A stretch of DNA of 64,000 bases from Gammaproteobacteria bacterium (GCA_029244985.1 JAQWQD010000024.1:1-64000), one strand, 5' to 3'. Numbered from the stretch's first letter, positions 6,651-16,195 are shown. The notes: generated by a model not told the origin, from the letters alone. Numbers and translations: made by a program.

Positions 6651-8855
6651 TTAGAAAGTACCTGTCATTCGAAGGGAGATAATTGGACCTGAGCGGTAAC
6701 ATTGGTCTTCAATTTCTTCAAGGGCGCTACTAGAAATACGACCAACGAAGCGGCGGCGCTCACGACACATCTTGGCTTTTTCAATGATCTGTTGAGCCTC
6801 TAACCGAAAGGTTATGTCCTGGGGGCTTACCCATTCCACAAACGCATCCCAAAACGGGTCTCCGCTGCCGTATTCAATATCATCAATATCATATCTGAGA
6901 CGTCCACCATCAAAACTATCTTGAACATTCACACCATAATTAAGATTCAAGTTCGGCAAATCATGCCGAAAGGCATAGTTAGTGCGACCGCGCCAACTAC
7001 CCATCATTCTCCTTTCAACACCCAAGATTGGGTCGATGATTTTGGAATCTTCTACAGTTGATCGCACCGTAATGAGCAGATTTGGTAACCCAATCATACG
7101 CATCCGAACACTCGCCCTTATATCTAACCCGTACTTCTCACCATCACCGATATTCCCATTCGCACTTTGCAATTGGGCCTCATTAACTGTGACGTCCATA
7201 CGCTCTATTCGATCGTGCCAATCTTCGTAATAAAGCCTTCCACTAAACACTCCTATGTCATTTGGAAGTCGATATTCGGAATTTATCTCGTAGTTCCAAT
7301 ACCATTCTTGACGCAAATCAGTATTACCCGCTTGAACATTCGAATCTTCATCTTGATCATCAGTTGCCGCAACAAAGTCATTGAAGGTTAATTGCTCTAC
7401 AACCTTCTCAATAGTCCCCCTTAACTGCAGTTGGGGCGTTAGGTCGTATCTAAAATCTACTTTAGGTTTAACAAAGTCAAAATCTCGCTCTTTCGACACA
7501 TCGCCTCGTTGCATTATCTCTGAATCTTCATACAAGACAGAAGTTTCCAGTGACATCTCTTGGTTGATTATCCAATTGTGGATAAGGAAGGGTTCATAGC
7601 GCATTTCTTCAACAGTAGAATTAGCATTACTTACTGGCATAGGGATAAGCCCACCAACTGATTGAGAGGGCATTCCGACAACTCCGGACAATCCCAAAGC
7701 TAACTTAGAATCTAAAATAGTCTGCGCTCTCTCAGCACCGACCTCAATATCCTGACTTTCGAATAAGTCAAAGGTATAAGAGCCTCGAACAATTCGCTCT
7801 TTCGTATTACTCCATGAATCAAGAAATAGATTTTTTTCTTTGGATGTTTCGCTGAGAACATCGTAACGCTCTCTAGTATTAGCACTCTCAAGAGCATTTG
7901 AAATAAACAAAATCTTCCATCGATTCCCAGCTTGCGTGTTAAATTCATAGTCACCACCAATCTCCCAATTTCGATATATCCCGGGTGAGGTTTCTAATTG
8001 GAAAGTATCGATATTCGGACTGACTTTGAAGTCTGTGGTTTTTCTTACTGTGTCACTCGTGTGCGTACCATCGGTCCATGATGCATTTAGCCTAGCGCTG
8101 CTTTTTGAGTTAATTTCATAGTCAAGGTTTGTAGTGATACCTCCCCCTTGAGGATCTCTCTTTCGAACTTCAAGAATTCTGTCATTCGGCGAAAAATCAC
8201 CTAATATCGAATACTCTCTACTTGAGGTATAAAAATAGGGGTCATATCTCATCGCGCTAGCTTGAAAATTTAGCCCCCCTGTCTGACCACTGTAGAACAA
8301 CTCGACCCGGGGTCTTACTGTATTATCAGGAGACTGTTCTGCGCCAATGGCATATTGCAATGAAGACTCAGAGAATTGCTCGTTCAACACTACATTGATT
8401 ACCTGTCCACTCCCCCTTACATCAAGCTCGCCAGAAGTGCCCCGGATAATTTCAATGCGATTTACCTGCTCGGAGGGAATCCGGCTTAGCTGACGATCAG
8501 TGCTGTTATTTTTGCCAGCAGTCCTCTTACCATTAATCAGAATCTCAATAGAGCGACTACCGCCGCCAAAGCCCCGTCCGCCACCACCTGAGCCGGGAGA
8601 CCCACGTCTACTTCCACCAGTTGACCTGCCCCGTGAACTACTTCCACTCCCAAAACCACCCATGTCTCCCAGATCCAGCCCAGGAATTCGATCAAGCATA
8701 TCTTGAGCCGTGACCGGAGCCCATTCAAAAAAATAACTCGCCGAATATCTAACAGTCGATTCATCCCCCACATTTTCCTGAGCGAAAGAAACTTGTGCAA
8801 CACTGGCTAAAAGGAGAGAGTAGATCAAGTTGGGTAAACGAAAAAGTCTGTCCAT
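6651..8855 (-). CDS. TonB-dependent receptor-like outer-membrane protein with Gly/Ser/Arg-rich plug loop
   Basis: A signal peptide ending SFAQ is followed by a TonB-box-like ESTVRY, then a plug domain (AQDMLDRIPGLDLGD ... INGKRTAGKNN ... VNRIEIIRGTSGELDVRGSGQVINVVL) and a barrel ending in ...MTGTF with the terminal Phe typical of outer-membrane barrels. Between the two plug parts lies a low-complexity Gly/Ser/Arg stretch of about 45 residues. The start is MDRLF at 8855; the longer ORF would overlap the preceding gene. The substrate is unknown; it is probably an oligopeptide, glycan or other organic ligand processed by the neighbours. It is a clear paralogue of the gene at 40.7-42.9 kb. Confidence 0.8.
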   Translation of the reverse strand: MDRLFRLPNLIYSLLLASVAQVSFAQENVGDESTVRYSASYFFEWAPVTAQDMLDRIPGLDLGDMGGFGSGSSSRGRSTGGSRRGSPGSGGGGRGFGGGSRSIEILINGKRTAGKNNSTDRQLSRIPSEQVNRIEIIRGTSGELDVRGSGQVINVVLNEQFSESSLQYAIGAEQSPDNTVRPRVELFYSGQTGGLNFQASAMRYDPYFYTSSREYSILGDFSPNDRILEVRKRDPQGGGITTNLDYEINSKSSARLNASWTDGTHTSDTVRKTTDFKVSPNIDTFQLETSPGIYRNWEIGGDYEFNTQAGNRWKILFISNALESANTRERYDVLSETSKEKNLFLDSWSNTKERIVRGSYTFDLFESQDIEVGAERAQTILDSKLALGLSGVVGMPSQSVGGLIPMPVSNANSTVEEMRYEPFLIHNWIINQEMSLETSVLYEDSEIMQRGDVSKERDFDFVKPKVDFRYDLTPQLQLRGTIEKVVEQLTFNDFVAATDDQDEDSNVQAGNTDLRQEWYWNYEINSEYRLPNDIGVFSGRLYYEDWHDRIERMDVTVNEAQLQSANGNIGDGEKYGLDIRASVRMRMIGLPNLLITVRSTVEDSKIIDPILGVERRMMGSWRGRTNYAFRHDLPNLNLNYGVNVQDSFDGGRLRYDIDDIEYGSGDPFWDAFVEWVSPQDITFRLEAQQIIEKAKMCRERRRFVGRISSSALEEIEDQCYRSGPIISLRMTGTF

Positions 8856-8892
8856 CTTTATAAATCCATTTAATATAGTTAGAAGACTTGTA

Positions 8893-10899
8893 CTATGGTT
8901 TTGCAGAATCAATTATAGGTTGAAAGAACTCATGGTGATTCCATCGCGCTGGAAACTTCGTATCATGGTAAGCCTCGTTAGCACGACTTTTCCCTTCTCC
9001 TATAAGTTCCAAAGAGCTATTTCGAACCACAACAATATCGAGACCAGGGTGAATGTAAATATTGTTCATGCGGCTGCCCACCGAGAAAAACCAATCACTC
9101 GAATCATCAGCCCACCATTGGTATCCATATCCATAAGGAATTGAATCCGATAGCCATACTGATCGTGCTGTGGAATTTACAACCCATTCTTGTGAAACAA
9201 TTTGCTCTGCATTCCATTTGCCTTCTCTCGCATAGAGAAGTCCAAACCTTGCAAAATTTCTCGTCGTCATATCAAGGCAGCAATAAGCCATGTAATTCTC
9301 GAATTCATCTGTCCACCAACCAGCATTGATTCCCAATTTATTAAACAAAACATCTTGGGCAAATTCATAAATACTGGTGTTGGTCGCCCTTTCGATAATT
9401 TCACCCAAAAGCTGACTATCTGCATTTTGATAACTCCAGCTATAAGTTGCACCTAACCAAGGTGCTCTGTTTGGGTCTATGGCACGGTCTATGCTGTATA
9501 ATACATTGTCTACAGGCCTGTCAGGATCTGACACCCCCTCTTCATTCTCTAGCCCAACATACATAATTGTGCCATCGCCATAACTTGAAGTACCTCCTTC
9601 AATCAAACCCGAGGACATTTGAAGTAAGTTTTTTATGGTCATATTCTTCCTGTCATCACCAGCCCACTCGGTGATAAATTCTGCTGCCGGAACATATTCT
9701 GAAGAGACATAACCCTTATCTATAGCTATCCCCATTAGGGCACTTGTAAAGGATTTAGCGGTAGACCAAGAAGTTGCGATACTATCCTTAGCTGAACCTG
9801 ACGCATATTTTTCTGCTACTATGGCGCCATGTCTAATAATAACCAGGCCTTGAGTGTTTTGCGGTATGAGTTTTCCATCCACCATAACATCATTGAACGC
9901 ATAATCTATCGCTTTTTGCAGTTTAGCAGCATCCATACCCACACTATCTGGAGTCGCAGTTATCCAGGAGTCAGACGGGAAAGTCTGAATAGAGCTCGTC
10001 AGATTGGCTTGGGTTAATTCAAATATCAAATTTTCAGAGTCAATGAGCTTAAGGTCGAGCTCATAGACTTTTCCCATATACTCGAATTTGGTAATTTTTA
10101 ATACATTGTCAGAAAAATAATTCGATGTGCTAGTTGTAGGCAAAATCGTTTCATCGGCAACAGTGAGTTTAAAACATGCAGAAAGTGACCAACATCGTTC
10201 ATCAGTTGTTCGACTCGTGAGTTGAAAGGAAGCGGAATATTTTTTATCACCAGCAGTGAGATGTTTTACCTGCAGTAGCCCATCTGTAAAACTCGCAGTT
10301 ACGTCATATTCAATCACAAAACTTAATTTATTTGAGCATGAAATATCATTCCACTGTCCAGCTGCACCTAGGGCGCTCAGAGTCTCAGCGTCTTTTGGCC
10401 ACGTTTCAAGACCCATTGCTAAGCAGTCTTGGTTGCCCATAAAATTATCTGGCTCACTTGAGCCTGTTTCAAACCCTGGTCCTTGGCCCCACAGAGCCCG
10501 ATTAGTAATAGATGAAGAATCGATTTGGGTGCCATCAACCCACTGCCAATTGCCTTCAAGCACTGTATCAGACCCGCCTAACCAAAAATATTTCGCTCCT
10601 CCTCCGTCTTGAGCCACTGTCGTTATCTGGGACATTAAAGACTGAAGAAAAACATTTTCTTGCAGAGAGTCGATTTTTGCTAACGTGCCTAATTTTTGCT
10701 GTGCATGTTCTTCCGCTTCGCTCCATGTCATAGGTACATTAATCACTTCATAAGCGTGACCTTCGAAACTCTTAATTATGTTTTCACTAGCCGCAACAGC
10801 ACCAAGATCGAGCATGAACACATTAGCCAAAATTAAAATGTTTAAGCGCGCTATCCTGAGAAAAACACGAATTCTATTAAAGATGAAACAACCTCCCAA
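8893..10899 (-). CDS. C-type lectin domain fused to a serine beta-lactamase-like (S12) hydrolase
   Basis: After a hydrophobic signal sequence (to about residue 38), residues 45-198 form a C-type lectin-like domain: YxWxEAexxA-like start, WLGGSD, WQWVDGT, EPDNF, DCLAM, GQWNDISC and final FVIEYD. A linker domain follows. From about 315 comes a class C beta-lactamase/DD-peptidase fold with nucleophile motif STAK (Ser379, Lys382), the YQN triad motif and a YGYQWW strand. The fusion suggests a glycan-binding, cell-surface esterase or peptidase. No ATG lies near a ribosome site: the ORF opens at a TTG, but GGGAGG lies after that TTG, so translation may start a few codons further in. It precedes the receptor gene by 37 bases and probably shares its transcript. 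Confidence 0.8.
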   Translation of the reverse strand: MGGCFIFNRIRVFLRIARLNILILANVFMLDLGAVAASENIIKSFEGHAYEVINVPMTWSEAEEHAQQKLGTLAKIDSLQENVFLQSLMSQITTVAQDGGGAKYFWLGGSDTVLEGNWQWVDGTQIDSSSITNRALWGQGPGFETGSSEPDNFMGNQDCLAMGLETWPKDAETLSALGAAGQWNDISCSNKLSFVIEYDVTASFTDGLLQVKHLTAGDKKYSASFQLTSRTTDERCWSLSACFKLTVADETILPTTSTSNYFSDNVLKITKFEYMGKVYELDLKLIDSENLIFELTQANLTSSIQTFPSDSWITATPDSVGMDAAKLQKAIDYAFNDVMVDGKLIPQNTQGLVIIRHGAIVAEKYASGSAKDSIATSWSTAKSFTSALMGIAIDKGYVSSEYVPAAEFITEWAGDDRKNMTIKNLLQMSSGLIEGGTSSYGDGTIMYVGLENEEGVSDPDRPVDNVLYSIDRAIDPNRAPWLGATYSWSYQNADSQLLGEIIERATNTSIYEFAQDVLFNKLGINAGWWTDEFENYMAYCCLDMTTRNFARFGLLYAREGKWNAEQIVSQEWVVNSTARSVWLSDSIPYGYGYQWWADDSSDWFFSVGSRMNNIYIHPGLDIVVVRNSSLELIGEGKSRANEAYHDTKFPARWNHHEFFQPIIDSAKP

Positions 10900-11009
10900 C
10901 CATCAAGCGGACTTCTATTTCTTGGGTACATATTTTTAGCGGCACAACCATAAATAAATTAATATGAGAATAAACTCGTTAAAACCACCTATTACAGATG
11001 GAAGCGCCT

Positions 11010-12878
11010 CTATTGAGGTGGAATGAACCAGATTGGTGACGACCATCCACGCTCTTGAATGGTGCTAGGCAGATCTGGTCTAGGTTCGACGCCAGCCCTA
11101 ACAGCATCCCAGGTAGACCAGCGACAACTTGGATTTTCAATTGCGCGAACATAATAGAATGCATGCTGGGCAGAGTCATACTCTGGATCCTCCCACCGCG
11201 ATTTCAATTCGGCCGCTCCAAGTCCGGAGCTAATACTGCAGTCCTCTAAGCTAACACTAGCATTATTATCTGCGCACCGATGACTAATGGAGTCAATTTC
11301 CATGTCATCCGCACATGCAACGTCATATATTTTTTCATAGATCTGTTCGTTCTGAACCCATCCTTTAATTATTTGCAGTCGTTGAAGGGGCGCACTGTTT
11401 GGATCTTTGGCTGCCCAAGCAATAAAAGTCGCAGGTTCATTTCTATCGGTGATAACGTTTCCACCCATACTCACGCCGCCAGCATATGATTTTGCGACCA
11501 GTTCCCTATCATCCACATCAGGCAAATCATTCCCGGCAAAAAACCTGATTTTTATACGTGGACCAGAGGTGCCAAATGCCTCTTTTCTTCTCAGAGCGTC
11601 ATAAATAGATCCCCGAGTATTTTGTTCGGCCCAAACACCAGCTATGCCTGATGCGCCAAATCTCGCATACCGATCAAAATAAACGCCATCATTTTCTCCC
11701 ACTGAATCCAAAGGCAGGGAGCCCCGTTTTTGGCCGTCACTATCTAGTAGGCCAGAAACACCATAATAATTATTCTCTTCACCTACATGGGTCGAGTTGT
11801 GGTTATCACTAGACCCGATAAAGCCAAATTTAAAAGGATTAAAACCTTGCTCTGCTTCAAGCTTTATTCCATCTTGTAGTGCTTTTCGAACATAGCTCCC
11901 CTGCGGTTGGGTTGGGGTAGAACCTCCTATCCTAAATGATAAAACTTCAAACCCGGCTAATTCATCATTTGCTGACAACGCCGGGTGAGTTTCAGATGTT
12001 CCTTTTACCTGAGTTATCTCAACTAAAGGCTCGTTCCTAATGCGTTGACTCGCATAAGCAGAATCTAAAGGCCTTCCTTGGTAATCTGAAAGAGCAAACA
12101 TCAATCCATCAGATAAATTGGAATTATGCGGAATGGCTAAGCTTTCAATGCCAGCAGCACGGTTCATATCCATCCAAGACCAGAGGTCTTGAGGGTCATC
12201 AGAGTCAATTCTTGAAAAAGGGATTTCCGGTACTACTGCGTCTCTAAAAATGACGTTCCTATGCAGCATTTCTTCCTCTGGGCCTGTGCCAGTATATTCG
12301 TACGCTATAAAAGTTGTAAATTTCCCTGGTTCATAGTGTCTATTAGCACTTTCGACAATGTCATCCCAAGCGTTCTTTACAACTTGATCATCCATGATTT
12401 CGCTGCCATTCCCCGCGTTTGCAAATTGAGCAAATCTAAAGAACACGGATCGACGCTGATTTACGTCATCACCTAAAGAATCTATACCCTCCGCAACTGG
12501 ATGTTGGGAAAGAATTGAATCCCCCAAAGCCATTTCTCTAATGATTCCCAAATAGTAAGCATGGTCACTTACCCCATAAAAATCCATCGGGACATCAAGC
12601 CGCATATCAAACCCAGCAGGGTGGCGAATGCTTCCACCTTTAGCAAACTCATAAGCATCATTTGGAGAAGCTATGCCTCCAAAAATAAAAGCGTCGTAGG
12701 AATACATTGAATGGACATGTAAATCACCAAAATACGCGTTCCGCTCACTATTATATGCAACCGTGTTATTGGCGATACGATCGCTACTATCTCCAGTGAC
12801 AACCTCTGCAGGTCCGTCAGTTTCAGTACAAGATACTACAAAGATTAGAACTCCGAGGCTAAAAAATAACTTACCCAT
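11010..12878 (-). CDS. DUF3604 lipoprotein (PHP-like fold)
   Basis: A lipobox (FVVSC) follows a short hydrophobic stretch. The body has the DUF3604 pattern: AYFGDLHVHSMYSYDAF near the N-terminus, GVSDHAYYLG, IPHNSNLSDG, and GFIGSSDNHN towards the centre. The HxH and DH motifs resemble the metal site of PHP/amidohydrolase-type phosphoesterases, so a metal-dependent hydrolase is likely, but the substrate is not known. I start at the second ATG (12878), which has AGGG at correct spacing; the first ATG touches AGGA. It is co-directional with the lectin-hydrolase gene 110 bases downstream and probably acts with it at the cell envelope. Confidence 0.8.
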   Translation of the reverse strand: MGKLFFSLGVLIFVVSCTETDGPAEVVTGDSSDRIANNTVAYNSERNAYFGDLHVHSMYSYDAFIFGGIASPNDAYEFAKGGSIRHPAGFDMRLDVPMDFYGVSDHAYYLGIIREMALGDSILSQHPVAEGIDSLGDDVNQRRSVFFRFAQFANAGNGSEIMDDQVVKNAWDDIVESANRHYEPGKFTTFIAYEYTGTGPEEEMLHRNVIFRDAVVPEIPFSRIDSDDPQDLWSWMDMNRAAGIESLAIPHNSNLSDGLMFALSDYQGRPLDSAYASQRIRNEPLVEITQVKGTSETHPALSANDELAGFEVLSFRIGGSTPTQPQGSYVRKALQDGIKLEAEQGFNPFKFGFIGSSDNHNSTHVGEENNYYGVSGLLDSDGQKRGSLPLDSVGENDGVYFDRYARFGASGIAGVWAEQNTRGSIYDALRRKEAFGTSGPRIKIRFFAGNDLPDVDDRELVAKSYAGGVSMGGNVITDRNEPATFIAWAAKDPNSAPLQRLQIIKGWVQNEQIYEKIYDVACADDMEIDSISHRCADNNASVSLEDCSISSGLGAAELKSRWEDPEYDSAQHAFYYVRAIENPSCRWSTWDAVRAGVEPRPDLPSTIQERGWSSPIWFIPPQ

Positions 12879-13015
12879 AATTTGCCCTATTTCCATTCCT
12901 ATATTTATTCAGAGCATAAGACCTGCAGACGAGATAGTCTAGAAGGTAATCTTTAATCTGATTGTCGTTTATTGATACTTTTTAAAAATTTCTGATTTTA
13001 GAAATAATATTTAAT

Positions 13016-13984
13016 TTAATAAATTAATGGAGACATAATTTGCCAACTGCGATCAAAAAACCAGTAAGAAGCAATTCCGCCACTGAGGTAAATAGGGGCA
13101 TAGAAAAGCAATCGATTTCTCTTTATTCTGATGGCCATCGCGACTATCAGAAAAACTACAATTATCGTTAATTGTCCTAGTTCTAAGCCAAGATTAAATA
13201 AAAATAGCGCACTTAATTGGCTGGATTGAGGTAATCCAATTTCGGTTAAAGCGCCAGCGAAACCAAGCCCATGTAACAACCCAAAAGTAAGCGTCACAAA
13301 ACCTAAATATTGTAATTTTATAGATTTGGTTGATCTAAGGTTTTCATAAGCTAGCAAGATGATACTGCCCGCAATAACTGCTTCTACTGGTGCTTGGGAA
13401 ATTTTTATTATATCGAATACCGAGAGGGCTAATGTAATTGAGTGTGCGATAGTAAAAATGGTGACAATTTTGATGATATCTGATGGCCTATGTATCAAAT
13501 ATAGAAGCATCAAGACAAATAAAATATGGTCATAGCCATTCAATAAGTGCTCAAAACCGATAGACAAATAAACGGGCAAACCGAAATTTTCTGAACTTAG
13601 ACTAATTCTGGGCTCATCACCTGTAATTAATATTGTTGAATCATTTTCCCCCTCCTCATTGAAAGTAGTGATTCTCACAAGAGTATCTATCATGGTCCGA
13701 TCCAAACCCACAATTTCAATTTCATTTAAGGGCTGGCTTCCACAATTCAATTCAAAGGTTTCCGTAAGAGCAGAAGTATTTACAACAGAAGATATAGATT
13801 CTTGCTGGCAGTTCGTGGAAAGTGTGAGCCCGAGAAATCGACCAGCTATCTGCGGTTGACGAAATGAAGCTTCATAAGAGCCGGAACTATCACTCTGAAG
13901 AATTTGCAGGAAAGCTGGTCGTATTTCATGAGCAAAACCTTGGCTATTGAGAAATATGCTGAATAAAAACAGATATCGATTCAT
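13016..13984 (-). CDS. HupE/UreJ-type membrane protein
   Basis: A signal peptide ending FAHE is followed by a periplasmic beta-rich region of about 130 residues and a six-to-seven-helix membrane part. The membrane part has the conserved GYDHILFVLMLL, FTIAHSITLALS, PVEAVIAGSIILLAYE and FGLLHGLGFAGAL motifs of the HupE_UreJ_2 family. The family is proposed to move metal ions, and the His/Asp in the membrane motifs fits this. Its ATG overlaps the stop of the PpiC-like gene by four bases (ATGA), so the two are translationally coupled. Confidence 0.8.
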   Translation of the reverse strand: MNRYLFLFSIFLNSQGFAHEIRPAFLQILQSDSSGSYEASFRQPQIAGRFLGLTLSTNCQQESISSVVNTSALTETFELNCGSQPLNEIEIVGLDRTMIDTLVRITTFNEEGENDSTILITGDEPRISLSSENFGLPVYLSIGFEHLLNGYDHILFVLMLLYLIHRPSDIIKIVTIFTIAHSITLALSVFDIIKISQAPVEAVIAGSIILLAYENLRSTKSIKLQYLGFVTLTFGLLHGLGFAGALTEIGLPQSSQLSALFLFNLGLELGQLTIIVVFLIVAMAIRIKRNRLLFYAPIYLSGGIASYWFFDRSWQIMSPLIY

Positions 13985-14775
13985 CTAGGTTCAATTGTTA
14001 TTGAATATTTTTGAGTTAACTCTTCAACAAAATTACTTCGAGTACTTTGTTCTTGTTGATTTTTGTAATCCATAAAGACTTGATCTTGCATAGTTTCGAA
14101 TGGGGTAGCTTCTTCCTCATGAACTGCCATTAAATAAACTAAGTGAAAGCCGAACCCACTTAATAACGGTCCTTGCCAAGAATCAGTGTTTGTAGTCGTT
14201 ATTTGATTAAAAAAACCAGTTCCAAAAGTCGCATTAATTTCAAGCTTACTGAGATAGGCATATTCTGAGTTGAGCATTGAAGGTTCGCCTAAAACTCCGA
14301 TAGCTTCTCCACTATTAATTAATATCAAGGCATTATTTGCATCTATTTCAGTTTGAAAGTATCGCTGGCGAAAGGTATAACGTTCGGGCAACGTATAACT
14401 ACTAATATTCTCGCGATAAAAATTTTGTAACGCTGACATCTCTGCGGGTTCTGAAGGTCCAGATTCTGCAATGAAACCTAGTTTTTGTATTAAGCGCCTG
14501 CGAACAATAGAGTCTTGTTCATCAAGGCCCAATCTCAATGCTTCTTGATACAAGATTTCTTCTTCAATCCAATTTACGATTAGTGAATCTAACTGGGCGG
14601 GAGTTGCAGCATAACCTGTTTGTGTTTCCCAAAGTGTTGAAAATCTTTGTTGTTGGGCTGCAGTAACGGTAATTCCTTGACGGTCATACTCAGTCCAGAA
14701 ATCCACGAAAAATAGGAATGATCCCAATATTGAAAACAGAAACAATGGATGCTTTAAGACAGTGACTATAACCAT
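13981..14775 (-). CDS. Membrane-anchored parvulin-like peptidyl-prolyl isomerase
   Basis: One N-terminal membrane segment (HPLFLFSILGSFLFFVDFW) precedes a SurA/PpiC-like helical chaperone region (LIVNWIEEEILYQEALRLGLDEQDSIVRRRL) and a parvulin-like domain with PERYTFRQRYF, the degenerate GEPSML, FGTGFFNQI and GFHLVYL. Parvulins help exported proteins fold. It is coupled by overlap to the HupE/UreJ gene, a pairing I recall from other proteobacteria, so it may serve that protein's periplasmic domain. The start is the ATG; the track adds a TTG codon. The parvulin part is diverged, so isomerase activity is uncertain. Confidence 0.75.
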   Translation of the reverse strand: MVIVTVLKHPLFLFSILGSFLFFVDFWTEYDRQGITVTAAQQQRFSTLWETQTGYAATPAQLDSLIVNWIEEEILYQEALRLGLDEQDSIVRRRLIQKLGFIAESGPSEPAEMSALQNFYRENISSYTLPERYTFRQRYFQTEIDANNALILINSGEAIGVLGEPSMLNSEYAYLSKLEINATFGTGFFNQITTTNTDSWQGPLLSGFGFHLVYLMAVHEEEATPFETMQDQVFMDYKNQQEQSTRSNFVEELTQKYSITIEPR

Positions 14776-14826
14776 CAATTAGCACCAGCAGACTTATTTC
14801 TTTTAATAGTTTTCAGCGGTGAGTTT

Positions 14827-15369
14827 CTATTCAACAGCTTTTGCAGGTTCATGCTTCACATCGCTCGCATCAAATTCACGAGTCCATGCCGCAAACTCAA
14901 GCATAATTCCGTCGGGGTCCGTAAAATAGAGAGATCTAACGAAGGTGGTATCGGTTATTGTGGGACTAGCGCCTCGCTCCGAATCGTCATGATTAACTAC
15001 AGAAGTTACATCAACTCCGGCATCTTCTAATCTTTTTTGATATTCATCGATTTTTTCTGCCGGAACATCGAAAGCAACATGATTCATAGAAGCATGGGCC
15101 GAGGTGATTGGGCCTCTTCCAACTATTGAAACTGGATGACTGACTCCTGGCTGACTGTCTGGCGCATCAGGGAACCAGAAGAATGCTAATGAGTTTCCTT
15201 TACCAATATCAAAGAAAAAATGTTGCCCCATGTTGTTCGGTAACTCGATTGTTTTAAATAGCGGCATACCCAAAACCTCGGAGTAAAACTCAACAGTTTT
15301 TTCCATGTCTTTGCACACTAGGGCTAGGTGATTCAGTCCTTGAATATCAAACTTTTCGTTTTTGGGCAC
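14827..15369 (-). CDS. VOC (glyoxalase/extradiol dioxygenase) family protein
   Basis: The protein contains the vicinal-oxygen-chelate pattern: GLNHLALVCKDMEKTVEFYSEVLG at the N-terminus, a second metal histidine in MNHVAFDVP, and FTDPDGIMLEFAAW with the final metal-binding Glu. These proteins bind a divalent metal and act on small organic molecules (lyase, dioxygenase or epimerase activity). The start is a GTG with AGAGGA seven bases upstream. It is divergent from the carboxymuconolactone-decarboxylase-like gene, so both may serve breakdown of an aromatic or keto compound; that is inference. Confidence 0.8.
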   Translation of the reverse strand: MPKNEKFDIQGLNHLALVCKDMEKTVEFYSEVLGMPLFKTIELPNNMGQHFFFDIGKGNSLAFFWFPDAPDSQPGVSHPVSIVGRGPITSAHASMNHVAFDVPAEKIDEYQKRLEDAGVDVTSVVNHDDSERGASPTITDTTFVRSLYFTDPDGIMLEFAAWTREFDASDVKHEPAKAVE

Positions 15370-15520
15370 AACGAATTCCTCTTATTATATTTTGAACACT
15401 AAAGAATTAGCGCAGCATTTATATTTTAATCAACCATCATAATTGACTATCTGGGATTAAAGTCAAGAGCTTTCTTTTCTGCTATATTTGAAGCTTGTCG
15501 TTGATTACAGAGAGAAATTT

Positions 15521-16174
15521 ATGCCCCGGCTTAAAGGTGTTTCGAAAAAAGAGACTAGCGGAATAATTGCCAAGTACTACCAAGCCCTTTTTGGCGACAG
15601 AGATCCGATAGAAGAACCAGGCACAGCCACCGGAACTCCTGGAAATTGGTGGACCGTGTTCGCTAGGGTGCCTTACATCTTTGAGCATGCGACTAGCCAT
15701 TTTGGCATGTTCGGCATGTTCTCGGATAAAAGCGTGAGTCAATTAGACCCCAAGACTAGAGAACTTGGCATATTACGAGCAGGCTATACTCAAGGTAGTC
15801 AGTTTGTATTCTCCCAGCACTGCAAGGCCGCTAGGAAGTTTGGTTTAACCAACGAAAAAATTGAAGCAATTCCACACTGGCAGGTATCGTCATATTTTGA
15901 TGAAAAAGAAAAATCTATACTCGCCTGGACCGATGCACTGGTTCTTCAGGGTGGTCGCGCCTCTGACGAATTATTTGATTCGTTGCATTCGCACCTCTCT
16001 GAGGAAGACATCCTAGAGTTAACCTATCATGTCATGGGCTACAATTTACATGCTGTTCTTTGCAAAGCGCTAAGGTTGGAATTTGATGACGTACCTGAAA
16101 GAATTCGAGAAGTTCCTATTCCAGGCGATGGTGAAGTTGCTGACTGGGCGGGCTCGGCATGGAAGGAAAGTTAA
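15521..16174 (+). CDS. Carboxymuconolactone decarboxylase (CMD/AhpD-like) family protein
   Basis: The central region TRELGILRAGYTQGSQFVFSQHCKAARKFGLTNEKIEAI matches the CMD/AhpD helical core, where family members have a Glu, then CxxC or a single Cys, and a His. Here the first Cys position is Ser and the His/Cys pair remains (SQHC), so a redox AhpD role is unlikely and a decarboxylase-like role is possible. The track start is a TTG; the ATG at 15521 with GAGAG upstream begins MPRLKGV. The neighbours are a divergent VOC enzyme and a convergent isocitrate-lyase-like gene. Confidence 0.75.
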   Translation: MPRLKGVSKKETSGIIAKYYQALFGDRDPIEEPGTATGTPGNWWTVFARVPYIFEHATSHFGMFGMFSDKSVSQLDPKTRELGILRAGYTQGSQFVFSQHCKAARKFGLTNEKIEAIPHWQVSSYFDEKEKSILAWTDALVLQGGRASDELFDSLHSHLSEEDILELTYHVMGYNLHAVLCKALRLEFDDVPERIREVPIPGDGEVADWAGSAWKES

Positions 16175-16195
16175 TTCGGAGTAGGCTAGCTTAAC

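Noticed and set aside
8500-8706. Proline-rich 68-residue plus-strand ORF
   Set aside because: It is the antisense of the Gly/Ser/Arg-rich plug loop of the receptor gene; its composition follows from that and it has no ribosome site.
10981-11021. CCACCT...AGGTGG hairpin as a terminator of the DUF3604 gene
   Set aside because: The loop is about 25 bases and the stem overlaps the stop codon; too weak to list.
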